From Flavobacterium cerinum (GTDB lineage Bacteria; Bacteroidota; Bacteroidia; Flavobacteriales; Flavobacteriaceae), in the NCBI RefSeq assembly GCF_024496085.1, contig NZ_CP101751.1, positions 434,001-498,000 of the forward strand: a stretch of DNA of 64,000 bases, written 5' to 3'. Position 1 is the first letter of the stretch. Every line of letters begins with the position of its first letter. Below are positions 34,372 through 42,908 of this stretch, in pieces. Made by a program: the position numbers and the translations under genes. Under the pieces are notes generated by a model. The model saw only the letters and a list, made by a program, of their open reading frames with translations. It did not search any database and was not told the origin of the DNA.

Positions 34372-36366
34372 ATGAGATATATCACAATAGTATTGCTTTT
34401 TTGGGGAATGTTTCTCAATGCTCAGAATAACGGAGCAAAAAAAGACAGCATTAAAGAAAAAGAAATCAAGTTAAAAGAAGTCGAAATTATTGTAGCTACT
34501 AAGAAGAAAATAGAAACCGAAATGAAAATGGCAGTTTCGGTAGATCAGTTTCTGGCTTCTTCCGATCAGATCAGTTTTATTAAACGTGGCGCATATGCAT
34601 GGGAACCATTGTTAAACAATATGAGTACAGAACGTTCTGTCATCACTATTGACGGAATGCACGTTTTCGGAGCTTGTACAGACAAAATGGATCCGATTAC
34701 ATCTTATGTGGAGAGCAATAATCTATCGACAATCGATATAAAATCAGGTCAGGAAGGCGGCATGCACGGTTCAACTGTAGCGGGAAGCATCGATTTGAAA
34801 AGAAAAAACACAGCATTTAGCGAAAAGCAAGAATGGAAAGGTGCTTATCAATCGGGTTTTGAATTTAACAATAAGCAGTTTTTCAACCTTGGAAATGTAT
34901 CTTTTGCGAGTAATAAATTCGTAGCAGACGGAAGTATTTCCTATCGAAAAGCCGAAAATTATTTTGACGGTAATAACAATGAAGTGAAACATTCGCAATT
35001 CAAAAAATTCAACAGTTCTTTAGGATTGGCTTACAAAACGAGTACTTTGTCTTCTCTACGAGCTGATGCTATTTTTGATATGGCGAAAGATGTAGGCTAT
35101 CCTGCACTTCCGATGGATTTATGGCTTTCAAGAGCATTAATCACTTCGGTTGCCTACAAGCAATTGTTTAAAGAAGGATTAGTAAGAGTCTGGGATTCGA
35201 AAATCTATTTTAATGCCATAGAGCATTATATGGACGACACCACCCGACCTGAAAACCTGGTGCATATGGATATGCCGGGCTGGAGTACAACGTATGGATT
35301 GGTTTCTAAAATTAATCTAAAAAAAGAAAACTACTCTTCAGAAGTTCAGCTGAATGCATATAATAATGTTTCCATTGCCGAAATGCGAATGTATCCGCAG
35401 GATCGAAGCAAACAGACCATGTTTGCCTACAGCTGGCCCTGGGTTACAACTCGTTATGCTGGCCTTTCCATAAACAATTCATTGGAAATTACTGAAAAAA
35501 GTCAGATCAATTTCGGTGGTTCTTTAGGCATGAATTATAACCATTCCAAATATGTGGATTTTAATTGGATTTTTCATCCCGGAGCGCCACAGGAAAAAAC
35601 CCGTTTTTTACCCAGTCTGTATGCCGGTTATACGATAGATGTCAAAAAGTTTAATTTTTCTGCCGGAGGCGGTTATGGCCATCGTGCGCCATCTGTTTCA
35701 GAAGGTTACGGCTATTATATCTATAACAGTTTCGATCGTTACGATTACATAGGAAACCCGGATTTAAAAAATGAAATTTCGTATGAGATTAACGTTGCTG
35801 CCGGTTTCTCTGATGAAAAGTTTAGCCTTAAAGCCAAAGCAAACTATTTTTATATTCAGAATTACATCATCGGAAGAATTTTAAGCATGGGAAGTCCTAT
35901 GAACTATCAATCAGTTGGAGTAAAAGGATACACTTCGCTTGACTATGCTACTTTGTTTAATTTTTCACTTAACGCTCAATACGACATACTGGAACATCTG
36001 CATTGGAAAGGAACCCTGACCTACGCCCGCGGGAAAGATAATAAAGACGGAAACCTTCCTTTTATACGCCCGTTGAGTTATCAGACTTCATTACAGTATC
36101 ACTATAAAGATTTCGGTTTTCAGACCGCTTTAAACGGTGATTTCGAACAAATTAATTACAGTCCTGAATATGGAGAAGACAAAACACCCGCTTACAGGAT
36201 TTGGAACTTGTCTGCTGATTATACTTTTTATATCAACAATTTCAAAACTGTATTTCAGATCGGTGCCGAGAATATCTTAAATGAATATTACAGTACTTAT
36301 GCCGACTGGGGAAATATCCCAAGAATGGGACGCAATATTTTTACCTCTTTAAAAATCAATTTTTAA
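34372..36366 (+). CDS. OprC/NosA-like TonB-dependent copper receptor
   Basis: The 664-residue protein has a signal peptide (cleavage after LNAQ, residue ~18), a plug domain without the usual carboxypeptidase-like leader, and an outer-membrane barrel ending in an aromatic strand (FTSLKINF). The plug carries FGACTDKMDPIT, i.e. C102-x3-M106, the copper-ligand motif of OprC/NosA receptors. I start at ATG 34372. An in-frame TTG at 34351 overlaps the previous gene. It is the uptake gate of the island. Confidence 0.88.
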   Translation: MRYITIVLLFWGMFLNAQNNGAKKDSIKEKEIKLKEVEIIVATKKKIETEMKMAVSVDQFLASSDQISFIKRGAYAWEPLLNNMSTERSVITIDGMHVFGACTDKMDPITSYVESNNLSTIDIKSGQEGGMHGSTVAGSIDLKRKNTAFSEKQEWKGAYQSGFEFNNKQFFNLGNVSFASNKFVADGSISYRKAENYFDGNNNEVKHSQFKKFNSSLGLAYKTSTLSSLRADAIFDMAKDVGYPALPMDLWLSRALITSVAYKQLFKEGLVRVWDSKIYFNAIEHYMDDTTRPENLVHMDMPGWSTTYGLVSKINLKKENYSSEVQLNAYNNVSIAEMRMYPQDRSKQTMFAYSWPWVTTRYAGLSINNSLEITEKSQINFGGSLGMNYNHSKYVDFNWIFHPGAPQEKTRFLPSLYAGYTIDVKKFNFSAGGGYGHRAPSVSEGYGYYIYNSFDRYDYIGNPDLKNEISYEINVAAGFSDEKFSLKAKANYFYIQNYIIGRILSMGSPMNYQSVGVKGYTSLDYATLFNFSLNAQYDILEHLHWKGTLTYARGKDNKDGNLPFIRPLSYQTSLQYHYKDFGFQTALNGDFEQINYSPEYGEDKTPAYRIWNLSADYTFYINNFKTVFQIGAENILNEYYSTYADWGNIPRMGRNIFTSLKINF

Positions 36367-36406
36367 TTCTAAAATCAATTAATAGTAACAACTAAATTTT
36401 TCAAAA

Positions 36407-37273
36407 ATGAGAAATCTTAAAAAGTACCTTTTATTATCTGCTATTTCATTAGCAATTGTATCGTGCAGTAGTGATGATGCCGCACCAGTAGCCAATAACG
36501 TAACACTATCTTTCAAAAACACCTTTGGGGATACCGAGATTGTTTTAGGAGGAGCGACATCTTCTACGGCAACTGTAAACACATCTGATGCAGGTCAGGT
36601 TCACCATTTTTCGGAACTGAAATATGTAATCAGTAACATTCGTCTGGTAAAAGCAGATGGAACTGAAGTACCATATAATATAAACGATTTGGATAAAGGC
36701 GCGACCGTTATTAACCATGCCAATCCTTCAACATTAAATTATGTAATGAGTAATATTCCTACCGGAGAGTACAAACAAATTAAATTCGGTTTGGGAGTAC
36801 GAAGTGACCTGAATACATTAAATCAGGTAAGTTTCCCTAACTTCTATGCTACTGCCGGTGCCAACGACACTCAAATGATGTGGGAATGGGGAACGGGATA
36901 TCGCTTTACCAAAATTGAAGGATTTTATGGTGCCGATAATAAAGAAATGTCTATTCACACCGGAAGCACTGTTGAAGGTTCTGAAGGGAATTATACGCAA
37001 GGTGTTGATGCCTACAGAAACATTACATTGGATCTGCCTGTAAACGCTGTTGTCGGTAATCAGTCGCCTAAAATTAAAATAAAAGCCGACTTTAATAAAC
37101 TATTAAGCGGAACTACTAATACGATTACATTATCAACCGGAACAGGAATGGGTGACAATGCTACACCTAATATTCACACAGCTGTTCAGATGGTAAAATT
37201 TGTAGATAATTTAGGCGGAAACGGAACAAACGATCTTAAAGGAATGTTCTCTGTTAGTACCGTAGAAAACTAA
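36407..37273 (+). CDS. MbnP-family copper-binding lipoprotein
   Basis: The 288-residue lipoprotein (Cys-20) belongs to the MbnP family: VTLSFKNTFGDTEIVLG start, HHFSELKYVISNIRL in the centre and the hallmark MMWEWGTGYRFTKIEGF (W159, W161). In known MbnP proteins a Trp is oxidised to kynurenine by the partner MbnH and helps form the copper site. The MbnH homologue follows 53 bases later. It should act in the periplasm or on the surface, next to the copper receptor. Confidence 0.85.
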   Translation: MRNLKKYLLLSAISLAIVSCSSDDAAPVANNVTLSFKNTFGDTEIVLGGATSSTATVNTSDAGQVHHFSELKYVISNIRLVKADGTEVPYNINDLDKGATVINHANPSTLNYVMSNIPTGEYKQIKFGLGVRSDLNTLNQVSFPNFYATAGANDTQMMWEWGTGYRFTKIEGFYGADNKEMSIHTGSTVEGSEGNYTQGVDAYRNITLDLPVNAVVGNQSPKIKIKADFNKLLSGTTNTITLSTGTGMGDNATPNIHTAVQMVKFVDNLGGNGTNDLKGMFSVSTVEN

Positions 37274-37282
37274 TTGATACAA

Positions 37283-37307
37283 AGAGCCGTCTTAAACAGG
37301 CGGCTCT
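37283..37307 (+). repeat. Hairpin between mbnP-like and mbnH-like genes
   Basis: AGAGCCG and CGGCTCT form a 7-bp stem around an 11-base loop in the short gap. No T-run follows, so it is more likely a processing or stability element that sets different levels for the two proteins. Confidence 0.4.
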
Positions 37308-37326
37308 ATTAAATACTTCATATAAG

Positions 37327-38346
37327 ATGAAAGTTTTTTTTAAAATTTTACCTCTTTTATTCTTGTCAGTGTCTTGTAGCAATGACAACTACGAACCGGT
37401 TTCATATGATAATCCCGAACTATCATTAAATATTCCCGTTGGTTTTCCGGCATTGAATAATTCGTTTTACACCAACAAGCCTACAAAATACGGAGTTGAA
37501 TTAGGAGAAAAACTGTTTAATGAAAAACGGTTTAGTGCAGACAATACTATTTCGTGCGCAAGTTGTCACAAGCAATCATCTGCCTTTGCCGACAATGCTA
37601 TACAGGCAATCGGAATTAATGGTAGAATCGGACTTCGGAATACACCACCAGTTCAAAATCTTGCTTTTATGAAATTCTACAATTGGGACGGAAGCAAGCT
37701 GAGTTTAGAAAATCAGCCCATTGTTCCCATTATTACCCATGAAGAAATGGATTCATCTATTTTAGAAGTCATTGGTAAAATTCAAAATGACACTTCATAC
37801 AAAACACTTTTTCAAAAGGCATTCGGGGATGAAAATATTACACCCGAACGAATTTACAAAAGTATTGCCCAGTATGAATACACATTGATTTCCGCCAACA
37901 GTAAATACGACAAAGTAATGCGAAATGAAGGAGCTGCTTTTACAGAAAGTGAAACACAGGGCTATCTGATTTTTCAGCAGAAGTGCTCCGGTTGCCACAG
38001 TACAGAACTCTTTACCGATCAAAGTTTCCGAAACATAGGATTTCCGGTAAACCCGAATTCTAATGAAGCCGGGAGAGCAAGAGTTACCGGAAATATGCAA
38101 GAGTACATGAGCTTTCGGGTACCGTCTTTACGTAATGTCGAATATACCGCGCCTTATGGCAGTTTTGGACAATTCGCGACACTTAAAGATGTTTTGGATT
38201 ATTTTGACAATGGCGTTTTAGATGCCGATAATTTAGATCCTGTATTTAAAAATAATGACAAAAGAATTCCGCTTACCGAACAGGAAAAAGAATATCTAAT
38301 TTCCTTTATGAAAACATTAAGTGACGGCAGTTTTACAAATCATTAA
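37327..38346 (+). CDS. MbnH-like diheme cytochrome (CCP/MauG family), lipoprotein
   Basis: The 339-residue lipoprotein (Cys-17) has two heme motifs, CASCH (C77-H81) and CSGCH (C220-H224), in the bacterial cytochrome c peroxidase/MauG fold. It contains NGRIGLRNTPPVQNLAF and a C-terminal LRNVEYTAPYGSFGQF. Paired with MbnP it most likely acts as MbnH, which oxidises a Trp of MbnP to kynurenine. A plain H2O2-reducing peroxidase is the alternative. Confidence 0.87.
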   Translation: MKVFFKILPLLFLSVSCSNDNYEPVSYDNPELSLNIPVGFPALNNSFYTNKPTKYGVELGEKLFNEKRFSADNTISCASCHKQSSAFADNAIQAIGINGRIGLRNTPPVQNLAFMKFYNWDGSKLSLENQPIVPIITHEEMDSSILEVIGKIQNDTSYKTLFQKAFGDENITPERIYKSIAQYEYTLISANSKYDKVMRNEGAAFTESETQGYLIFQQKCSGCHSTELFTDQSFRNIGFPVNPNSNEAGRARVTGNMQEYMSFRVPSLRNVEYTAPYGSFGQFATLKDVLDYFDNGVLDADNLDPVFKNNDKRIPLTEQEKEYLISFMKTLSDGSFTNH

Positions 38347-38505
38347 TATTAAATTCTGATGACTATACTTTATCTCAGACAGCATTGGTTCACTTTAAAT
38401 GTATGTTAGAAAAGACCTAATTCCGATCTCCCTGTTTTAAAGAAGCAATGCAATTTTAGCAAAAATTAAAAATTACATTTACAATATTTTGATCATCATT
38501 TTTCA

Positions 38506-39111
38506 ATGGAAAAATTAGTAGGAAGCATACTGTTAGGACTGGTATTATTGTCGTGTACGAACCGACAACAAAGATTGCCTTTTCTGGGGAATCCGATTGT
38601 AAAAGGACAAGACACCCTCTATCCGAAGATTAAGGATTTTACTTTTATTAATCAGGATAGTATAACGGTGACGAATAAAACATTTGATGGTAAAATATAT
38701 ATCACCGATTTTATTTTCTTGTCTTGCCCAACGATTTGTCCTAAAATGACCGTTGAAATGCTTGCTGTTTATCACGAATATCAAAACAATCCAAATATTG
38801 CTTTTTTATCGCATACGATAGATCCCGAACAGGATACTATAAAGCGGTTAAAAACATATTCAGAAAACCTGGGGATTACCGGTAACTGGCATTTTGTAAC
38901 CGGCAATAAGGAAAACATCTATCAGATGGCAACCGAAAGCTACTTTATGACAGCTTATCCCGATGCCAAAGAACCGGGAGGCTATGTACATAGCGGCGGG
39001 TTACTATTAATCGATCGTAACCGACATATCCGTGGTGTTTACGACGGAACCAATCCGCAGGAAACAAAACGATTAATCGCTGATATAGCCTTATTATTAA
39101 AAGAAAAATAA
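38506..39111 (+). CDS. SCO1/SenC-family copper chaperone lipoprotein
   Basis: The 201-residue lipoprotein (LLSC, Cys-17) has the SCO thioredoxin-like fold with the copper site SCPTICPK (C74, C78) and the distal His in GGYVHSGG (H162). SCO proteins deliver copper to the CuA site of cytochrome oxidase or act as thiol reductants. It lies 159 bases after the MbnH-like gene and 4 bases before the next GTG, so it likely forms a unit with the small Cys protein. Confidence 0.9.
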   Translation: MEKLVGSILLGLVLLSCTNRQQRLPFLGNPIVKGQDTLYPKIKDFTFINQDSITVTNKTFDGKIYITDFIFLSCPTICPKMTVEMLAVYHEYQNNPNIAFLSHTIDPEQDTIKRLKTYSENLGITGNWHFVTGNKENIYQMATESYFMTAYPDAKEPGGYVHSGGLLLIDRNRHIRGVYDGTNPQETKRLIADIALLLKEK

Positions 39112-39115
39112 AGCA

Positions 39116-39493
39116 GTGAAAAAGATTACAACCTTTTTTTTACTTATTTTATTTGTGTTTCAAAGTACGAGTAACTTTTGGATCATAACTTCTTTTTATA
39201 TCAATCAGGACTATATTACTGAGAACATATGTATCAACCGGTTTGATAAAATTCCGGTTTGTTATGGTAAATGTTATCTATCCAAACAGCTTAGGGAAAA
39301 TGACAAAAAAGAACAAAAGCTTCCTAATATAAAAGAAAAAGAAATTCAACTCTTTTATTACAACGATTTTGATTTTACAATCAACAAAGTAACCGATAAT
39401 GGTTATTATATACATTATCCCCGGTACAGACCGAAATTCTTTACGGAAGAATACCTTTATTCCGTATTTCACCCTCCCAAACAGAACGCCTAA
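39116..39493 (+). CDS. Small membrane protein with C-x9-C-x3-C motif (copy 2)
   Basis: The 125-residue protein starts at GTG 4 bases after the SCO stop. It has one N-terminal helix, then C39-x9-C49-YGK-C53-Y54 matching the spacing in the copies at 32876 and 44559, but with Tyr instead of His. It ends SVFHPPKQNA, again with PP near the C-terminus. Tight coupling to SCO suggests it works in copper delivery. The function is otherwise unknown. Confidence 0.7.
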   Translation: MKKITTFFLLILFVFQSTSNFWIITSFYINQDYITENICINRFDKIPVCYGKCYLSKQLRENDKKEQKLPNIKEKEIQLFYYNDFDFTINKVTDNGYYIHYPRYRPKFFTEEYLYSVFHPPKQNA

Positions 39494-39531
39494 AATACCG
39501 TTTAAAATTTTTTAATTTAAATGAAACCATT

Positions 39532-40395
39532 ATGCAAACCGGATATTTAACTGTTTGTAACATGGGTTTATTCGGCGATAATGCTGTTAACTTCTGGATG
39601 GAGGACCTGACGGGTATTCTGGAGCGGTTTCCGCTATTGGAACGTCCACACAAGCAGGATTTTTTTGCCATCTACAGTGTTGAACAGGCGGAAGGCGATA
39701 TCTGTATTGATAATCAAAAGATTAAGCTGGAACCGCAAAAGGTTATCGTAATCAGACCTCGTTGCATCAGTAATATAAACATTAATAAAGCAGCTAAAGG
39801 AAAGCTGATTTGTTTTACAGAAGACTTTTTTTCCCTGCGTTACAATAACAATATTCTGCATCACTTTTCTTTTTTAGAAAGGGAAGCATTGCCGTATATC
39901 AGGTTAAATGATACTCAAATAGCGCGCTGGGAAACATTACAACTTTTTGTTGATAGCGAATTTAAAACCAAAGGAAAGGAAACGGGCAAGGTACTCCGTT
40001 CGTATCTGAATATTTTATTATTTGAGTTGGAGCGACTCTATAATCCTTTAGGAACACCAAAAGAACATTCACTCCGACAAGAGAAGATACAACTTTTCCA
40101 AAAGTTAATCGATCAGAATTTTAAAGAAAAGAAGTTACCTTCCGACTATGCCGCAATCTTAAATGTAAGTCCGAATTACCTGAATAAAATGTGTAAGGAA
40201 GAAACGGGACTCACTGCCGGCGATCTTATCCGGAAGCAAATCGTATTGGAAGCACAGCGATTGTTGCTCTATACTACGGATACTATAAACGAAATAGCCG
40301 ATAAACTCGGATTTGAAAACGTATCTTATTTTGTGACTTTCTTTAAAAAGCAGGCTAATGTTACTCCTGAGCAATTCAGAAGAACTGAGAAATAA
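39532..40395 (+). CDS. AraC-family transcriptional regulator
   Basis: The 287-residue protein has an N-terminal cupin-like sensor part (residues ~20-140) and a C-terminal AraC double helix-turn-helix (~190-285: LPSDYAAILNVSPNYLNKMCKEETG and INEIADKLGFENVSYFVTFFKKQ). It lies inside the copper island and may control it. The ligand is unknown. Confidence 0.88.
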   Translation: MQTGYLTVCNMGLFGDNAVNFWMEDLTGILERFPLLERPHKQDFFAIYSVEQAEGDICIDNQKIKLEPQKVIVIRPRCISNININKAAKGKLICFTEDFFSLRYNNNILHHFSFLEREALPYIRLNDTQIARWETLQLFVDSEFKTKGKETGKVLRSYLNILLFELERLYNPLGTPKEHSLRQEKIQLFQKLIDQNFKEKKLPSDYAAILNVSPNYLNKMCKEETGLTAGDLIRKQIVLEAQRLLLYTTDTINEIADKLGFENVSYFVTFFKKQANVTPEQFRRTEK

Positions 40396-40413
40396 ATCGT
40401 AAAAACAAACACC

Positions 40414-40746
40414 ATGAAAATAAAACATAACAAACTTCTAACAATACTACTGAATACAATGGCATTGTTGACGCTGACAGTCTTTTTCAGTTGCCAGGAA
40501 AAAGAGGGCGGAAATACTTTAAATAGTTCTAAGCAACTGATTCAACCGGAAAATCCGCTTAATAAACTGAAATACGATAATACAATCGATTTTTTTTGTA
40601 AAATGGATATAACCCGGTATGGTGTTAGTGATACACTTCACTATAAGGGAAAATTATACGGTTTTTGTTCTAAAATGTGCAAAGATGAATTTCGGAAGAA
40701 CCCGGATTCATACCTTACCGATAAAACGGTTTTGGAGCATAAATAA
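40414..40746 (+). CDS. YHS-domain lipoprotein
   Basis: The 110-residue lipoprotein (FFSC, Cys-27) carries a YHS domain with CKM (C62-M64) and FCSKMCKDEF (C85, C89), a metal-binding pattern found in copper-handling proteins and at the ends of CopA-type ATPases. It follows the AraC gene by 18 bases. A copper-binding role outside the cytoplasm fits the surroundings. Confidence 0.8.
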   Translation: MKIKHNKLLTILLNTMALLTLTVFFSCQEKEGGNTLNSSKQLIQPENPLNKLKYDNTIDFFCKMDITRYGVSDTLHYKGKLYGFCSKMCKDEFRKNPDSYLTDKTVLEHK

Positions 40747-40756
40747 CCAAAAGTGT

Positions 40757-40781
40757 AAAAAGTAAAATAAAAGTACTTTTT
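40757..40781 (+). terminator. Weak AT-rich hairpin after YHS gene
   Basis: AAAAAGTA and TACTTTTT pair over 8 bp with the right arm ending in T residues. It is a weak terminator candidate ending the SCO-AraC-YHS group. Confidence 0.35.
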
Positions 40782-40894
40782 ATCTAATGAAAGCGTTCCG
40801 TTTATTGAAACTTCCGGCATGATTATTTTGAAAGTTTTTACTGATTTGTAGTCATCTTTGTGAAGTCAAAACAAAGCGCAAAAGCAAAGAAATA

Positions 40895-41062
40895 ATGCCA
40901 AAAATTTTTTATTTTTTTCCTTTTCTGGTTTTATCGGTACTGATTGTTGCTATATGCCATGATCAGGATCAAAAGAAAAAAATTGCAGAAAAAGAACCGG
41001 ATATAGTAAATGTTACAGGAACCGATTCTAATTCAAATACCCGTAAATTAATTAAAGCCTGA
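40895..41062 (+). CDS. Possible 55-residue single-span protein
   Basis: A short open frame begins MPKIFYFFPFLVLSVLIVAI, a convincing membrane helix or signal, followed by CHDQDQKKKIAEKEPD and a polar tail. A CATCTTTG box 34 bases upstream resembles a -7 element. No homologue is recognised, and a frame this short could occur by chance. Its position in the copper island makes a small membrane or secreted accessory protein possible. Confidence 0.4.
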   Translation: MPKIFYFFPFLVLSVLIVAICHDQDQKKKIAEKEPDIVNVTGTDSNSNTRKLIKA

Positions 41063-41441
41063 TCTTTAAAAACGTTGTTACAGTCGTGTGTAGCGACCGG
41101 AATGGAGATCAGTAACGATAACTGTAACTGCTGACAAAAAACAGTTATTTATTTTAATTACAAGAGCCATTTTCCAAAGAAGCAGTAATGTTAAAAAGTA
41201 CCCATTATTAGTAAGCTTCCTGAAAGCGGTTAGTTAAAGCCCCTGATGCGAAAGTATCGGGGTTTTTTGTACCCTATTTTTAGCGATAATAATGGAAATA
41301 CGTTATATCGCGGGTTTTAAGGTGTAAAAAACGAAAAAAAAGTCCGCTTTCATGAAAAAGAAAGGAACGTTTATCTAAATATTCCGCTTTTTTATTTTTA
41401 TGTCCGTGGCCGTATTCTTCGAAACTTTGCAAAAAAAATTT
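41063..41441. other. Non-coding region with possible structured RNA
   Basis: This gap before the oxidase genes holds an 8-bp inverted repeat, GTTACAGT (41077-41084) with ACTGTAAC (41121-41128), and a strong terminator at 41240-41268. No gene is supported. The stretch could encode a small RNA or be a long 3' untranslated region. The start of the next gene is within or just after it. Confidence 0.35.
41240..41268 (+). terminator. Rho-independent terminator
   Basis: CCCC-T-GAT and ATC-GGGG pair with one bulge around a GCGAAAGT loop, followed by six T residues. It separates the copper genes from the oxidase operon. Confidence 0.75.
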
Positions 41442-42908
41442 ATGGATTTCCCAATGTTTCATTTGGACTGGCTTAATAACCGGATGCTGATCGCCGGTAT
41501 AGCCACCCTGCATGTAATTATTAATCATAGTCTTGCTGTAGGCTTTATTCCTTTTATAACATGGTTAGAACAAAAAGGAGTAAAGAAAAGTGCTGCCCAT
41601 GAAGTAACCCAAACGGAATGGGATCAAATGGTCTATAAAATGATGAAAGTAGCATTTATCATTACCACAACTATTGGAGCGATGACCGGAGTTGGAATAT
41701 GGTTTTCGGCCTCACTAATAAGCCCGGCTTCGATAGGTAGTTTAATCCGTGTTTTTTACTGGGCATGGTTTACGGAATGGATAGTATTCGTTACAGAAGT
41801 TATTCTCATTATGATCTATTTTTTGACATGGAAGAACAGTAATAGCTCATTAAAAGCCAAGTTGCGACATATCCGCTTCGGCTGGTTTTTGAGTATCGCA
41901 TCCTGGATAACTATGGCGTTAATTGTTTCCATTCTTGGATTTATGATGGATCCGGGAAATTGGAATACCGATAAAAGCCTGATAAATGGTTTTACAAACC
42001 CGATCTATCTGCCGCAATTGTTATTCAGAAGCCCTACAGCTATGTTATTGGGAGGTATTTTCGGATTGTTGTTGGCTACTTTGTTTACCAAATCCGGATC
42101 GGAAATAAGAAAAGTAGTAGTTCAGGCAGCTTCAAAATGGATATTGCTTTGGGCCCCGATCACACTTATAGGTGCTGTCATTTACTATAAGGCGATACCG
42201 GAAGCAATGACTGAAAATATGAGTACAGCAGTTGGAACAATGGACTTTGCGCAGTATTATGATTTACTGAAATATATGATTGTAGCAGGTATCGGATTAA
42301 CAGTTATTATAGCTTTAATCGGTTTGTTCAAAACAAAAAAGATTAAGCCTTATATGGTAGTCATACCGGTTATTACTGCCTTTGCCTTTTTGGGATTCTT
42401 TGAGCGGGTAAGAGAATTTATTCGTAAACCTTATGTCATCGGGCAATATATGTATTCGAATTTATTGCTGGAAGACGATTATGTGGTCTATCAACAGGAT
42501 GGTGTTTTAAAACATGCTACTTATACTACCGTAACGGAAATCAATGATGAAAACAAGATTGAAGCGGGTAAAAATGTATTTACCATTGCTTGTAGCCGTT
42601 GCCATACGACACAGGGTGTAAATAGTGTGGTGGATGTCTTCGAAAGAATGTATGGCGTTGGTCAGCCGCTGGATATAAATTCAATGGCTACTTATATTCC
42701 CAACATGCACAACGGAAGAAACTATATGCCGCCATTTCCGGGAACACAACAAGAATCGGAAGCATTAGCCGAATATATCCGATATGTCCAGGAAACAGGA
42801 GAATCTCTGGAAGGCGCACAAACGGATGGCATTGCTGTGAATCCTTCCAATTCTGTAAAAGCTGTTTTAGAGTATAAAAAAAGTAAAAAAAAGACAACAG
42901 ATGAATAA
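41442..42908 (+). CDS. Cytochrome bd-like membrane subunit fused to cytochrome c
   Basis: I start at ATG 41442 (MDFPMFHLDWLNN). The frame extends to 41400 but the first 14 residues look unlike a protein start. The 488-residue product has about nine membrane helices with His pairs (IATLHVIINHSLAVGF), TGVGIWFSA and an aromatic helix (IRVFYWAWFTEW) resembling CydA. It then has a C-terminal cytochrome c domain with CSRCH. This layout recalls the OR-C branch of the bd oxygen reductase superfamily, where electrons come from cytochrome c. The assignment to that branch is inference. Confidence 0.7.
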   Translation: MDFPMFHLDWLNNRMLIAGIATLHVIINHSLAVGFIPFITWLEQKGVKKSAAHEVTQTEWDQMVYKMMKVAFIITTTIGAMTGVGIWFSASLISPASIGSLIRVFYWAWFTEWIVFVTEVILIMIYFLTWKNSNSSLKAKLRHIRFGWFLSIASWITMALIVSILGFMMDPGNWNTDKSLINGFTNPIYLPQLLFRSPTAMLLGGIFGLLLATLFTKSGSEIRKVVVQAASKWILLWAPITLIGAVIYYKAIPEAMTENMSTAVGTMDFAQYYDLLKYMIVAGIGLTVIIALIGLFKTKKIKPYMVVIPVITAFAFLGFFERVREFIRKPYVIGQYMYSNLLLEDDYVVYQQDGVLKHATYTTVTEINDENKIEAGKNVFTIACSRCHTTQGVNSVVDVFERMYGVGQPLDINSMATYIPNMHNGRNYMPPFPGTQQESEALAEYIRYVQETGESLEGAQTDGIAVNPSNSVKAVLEYKKSKKKTTDE

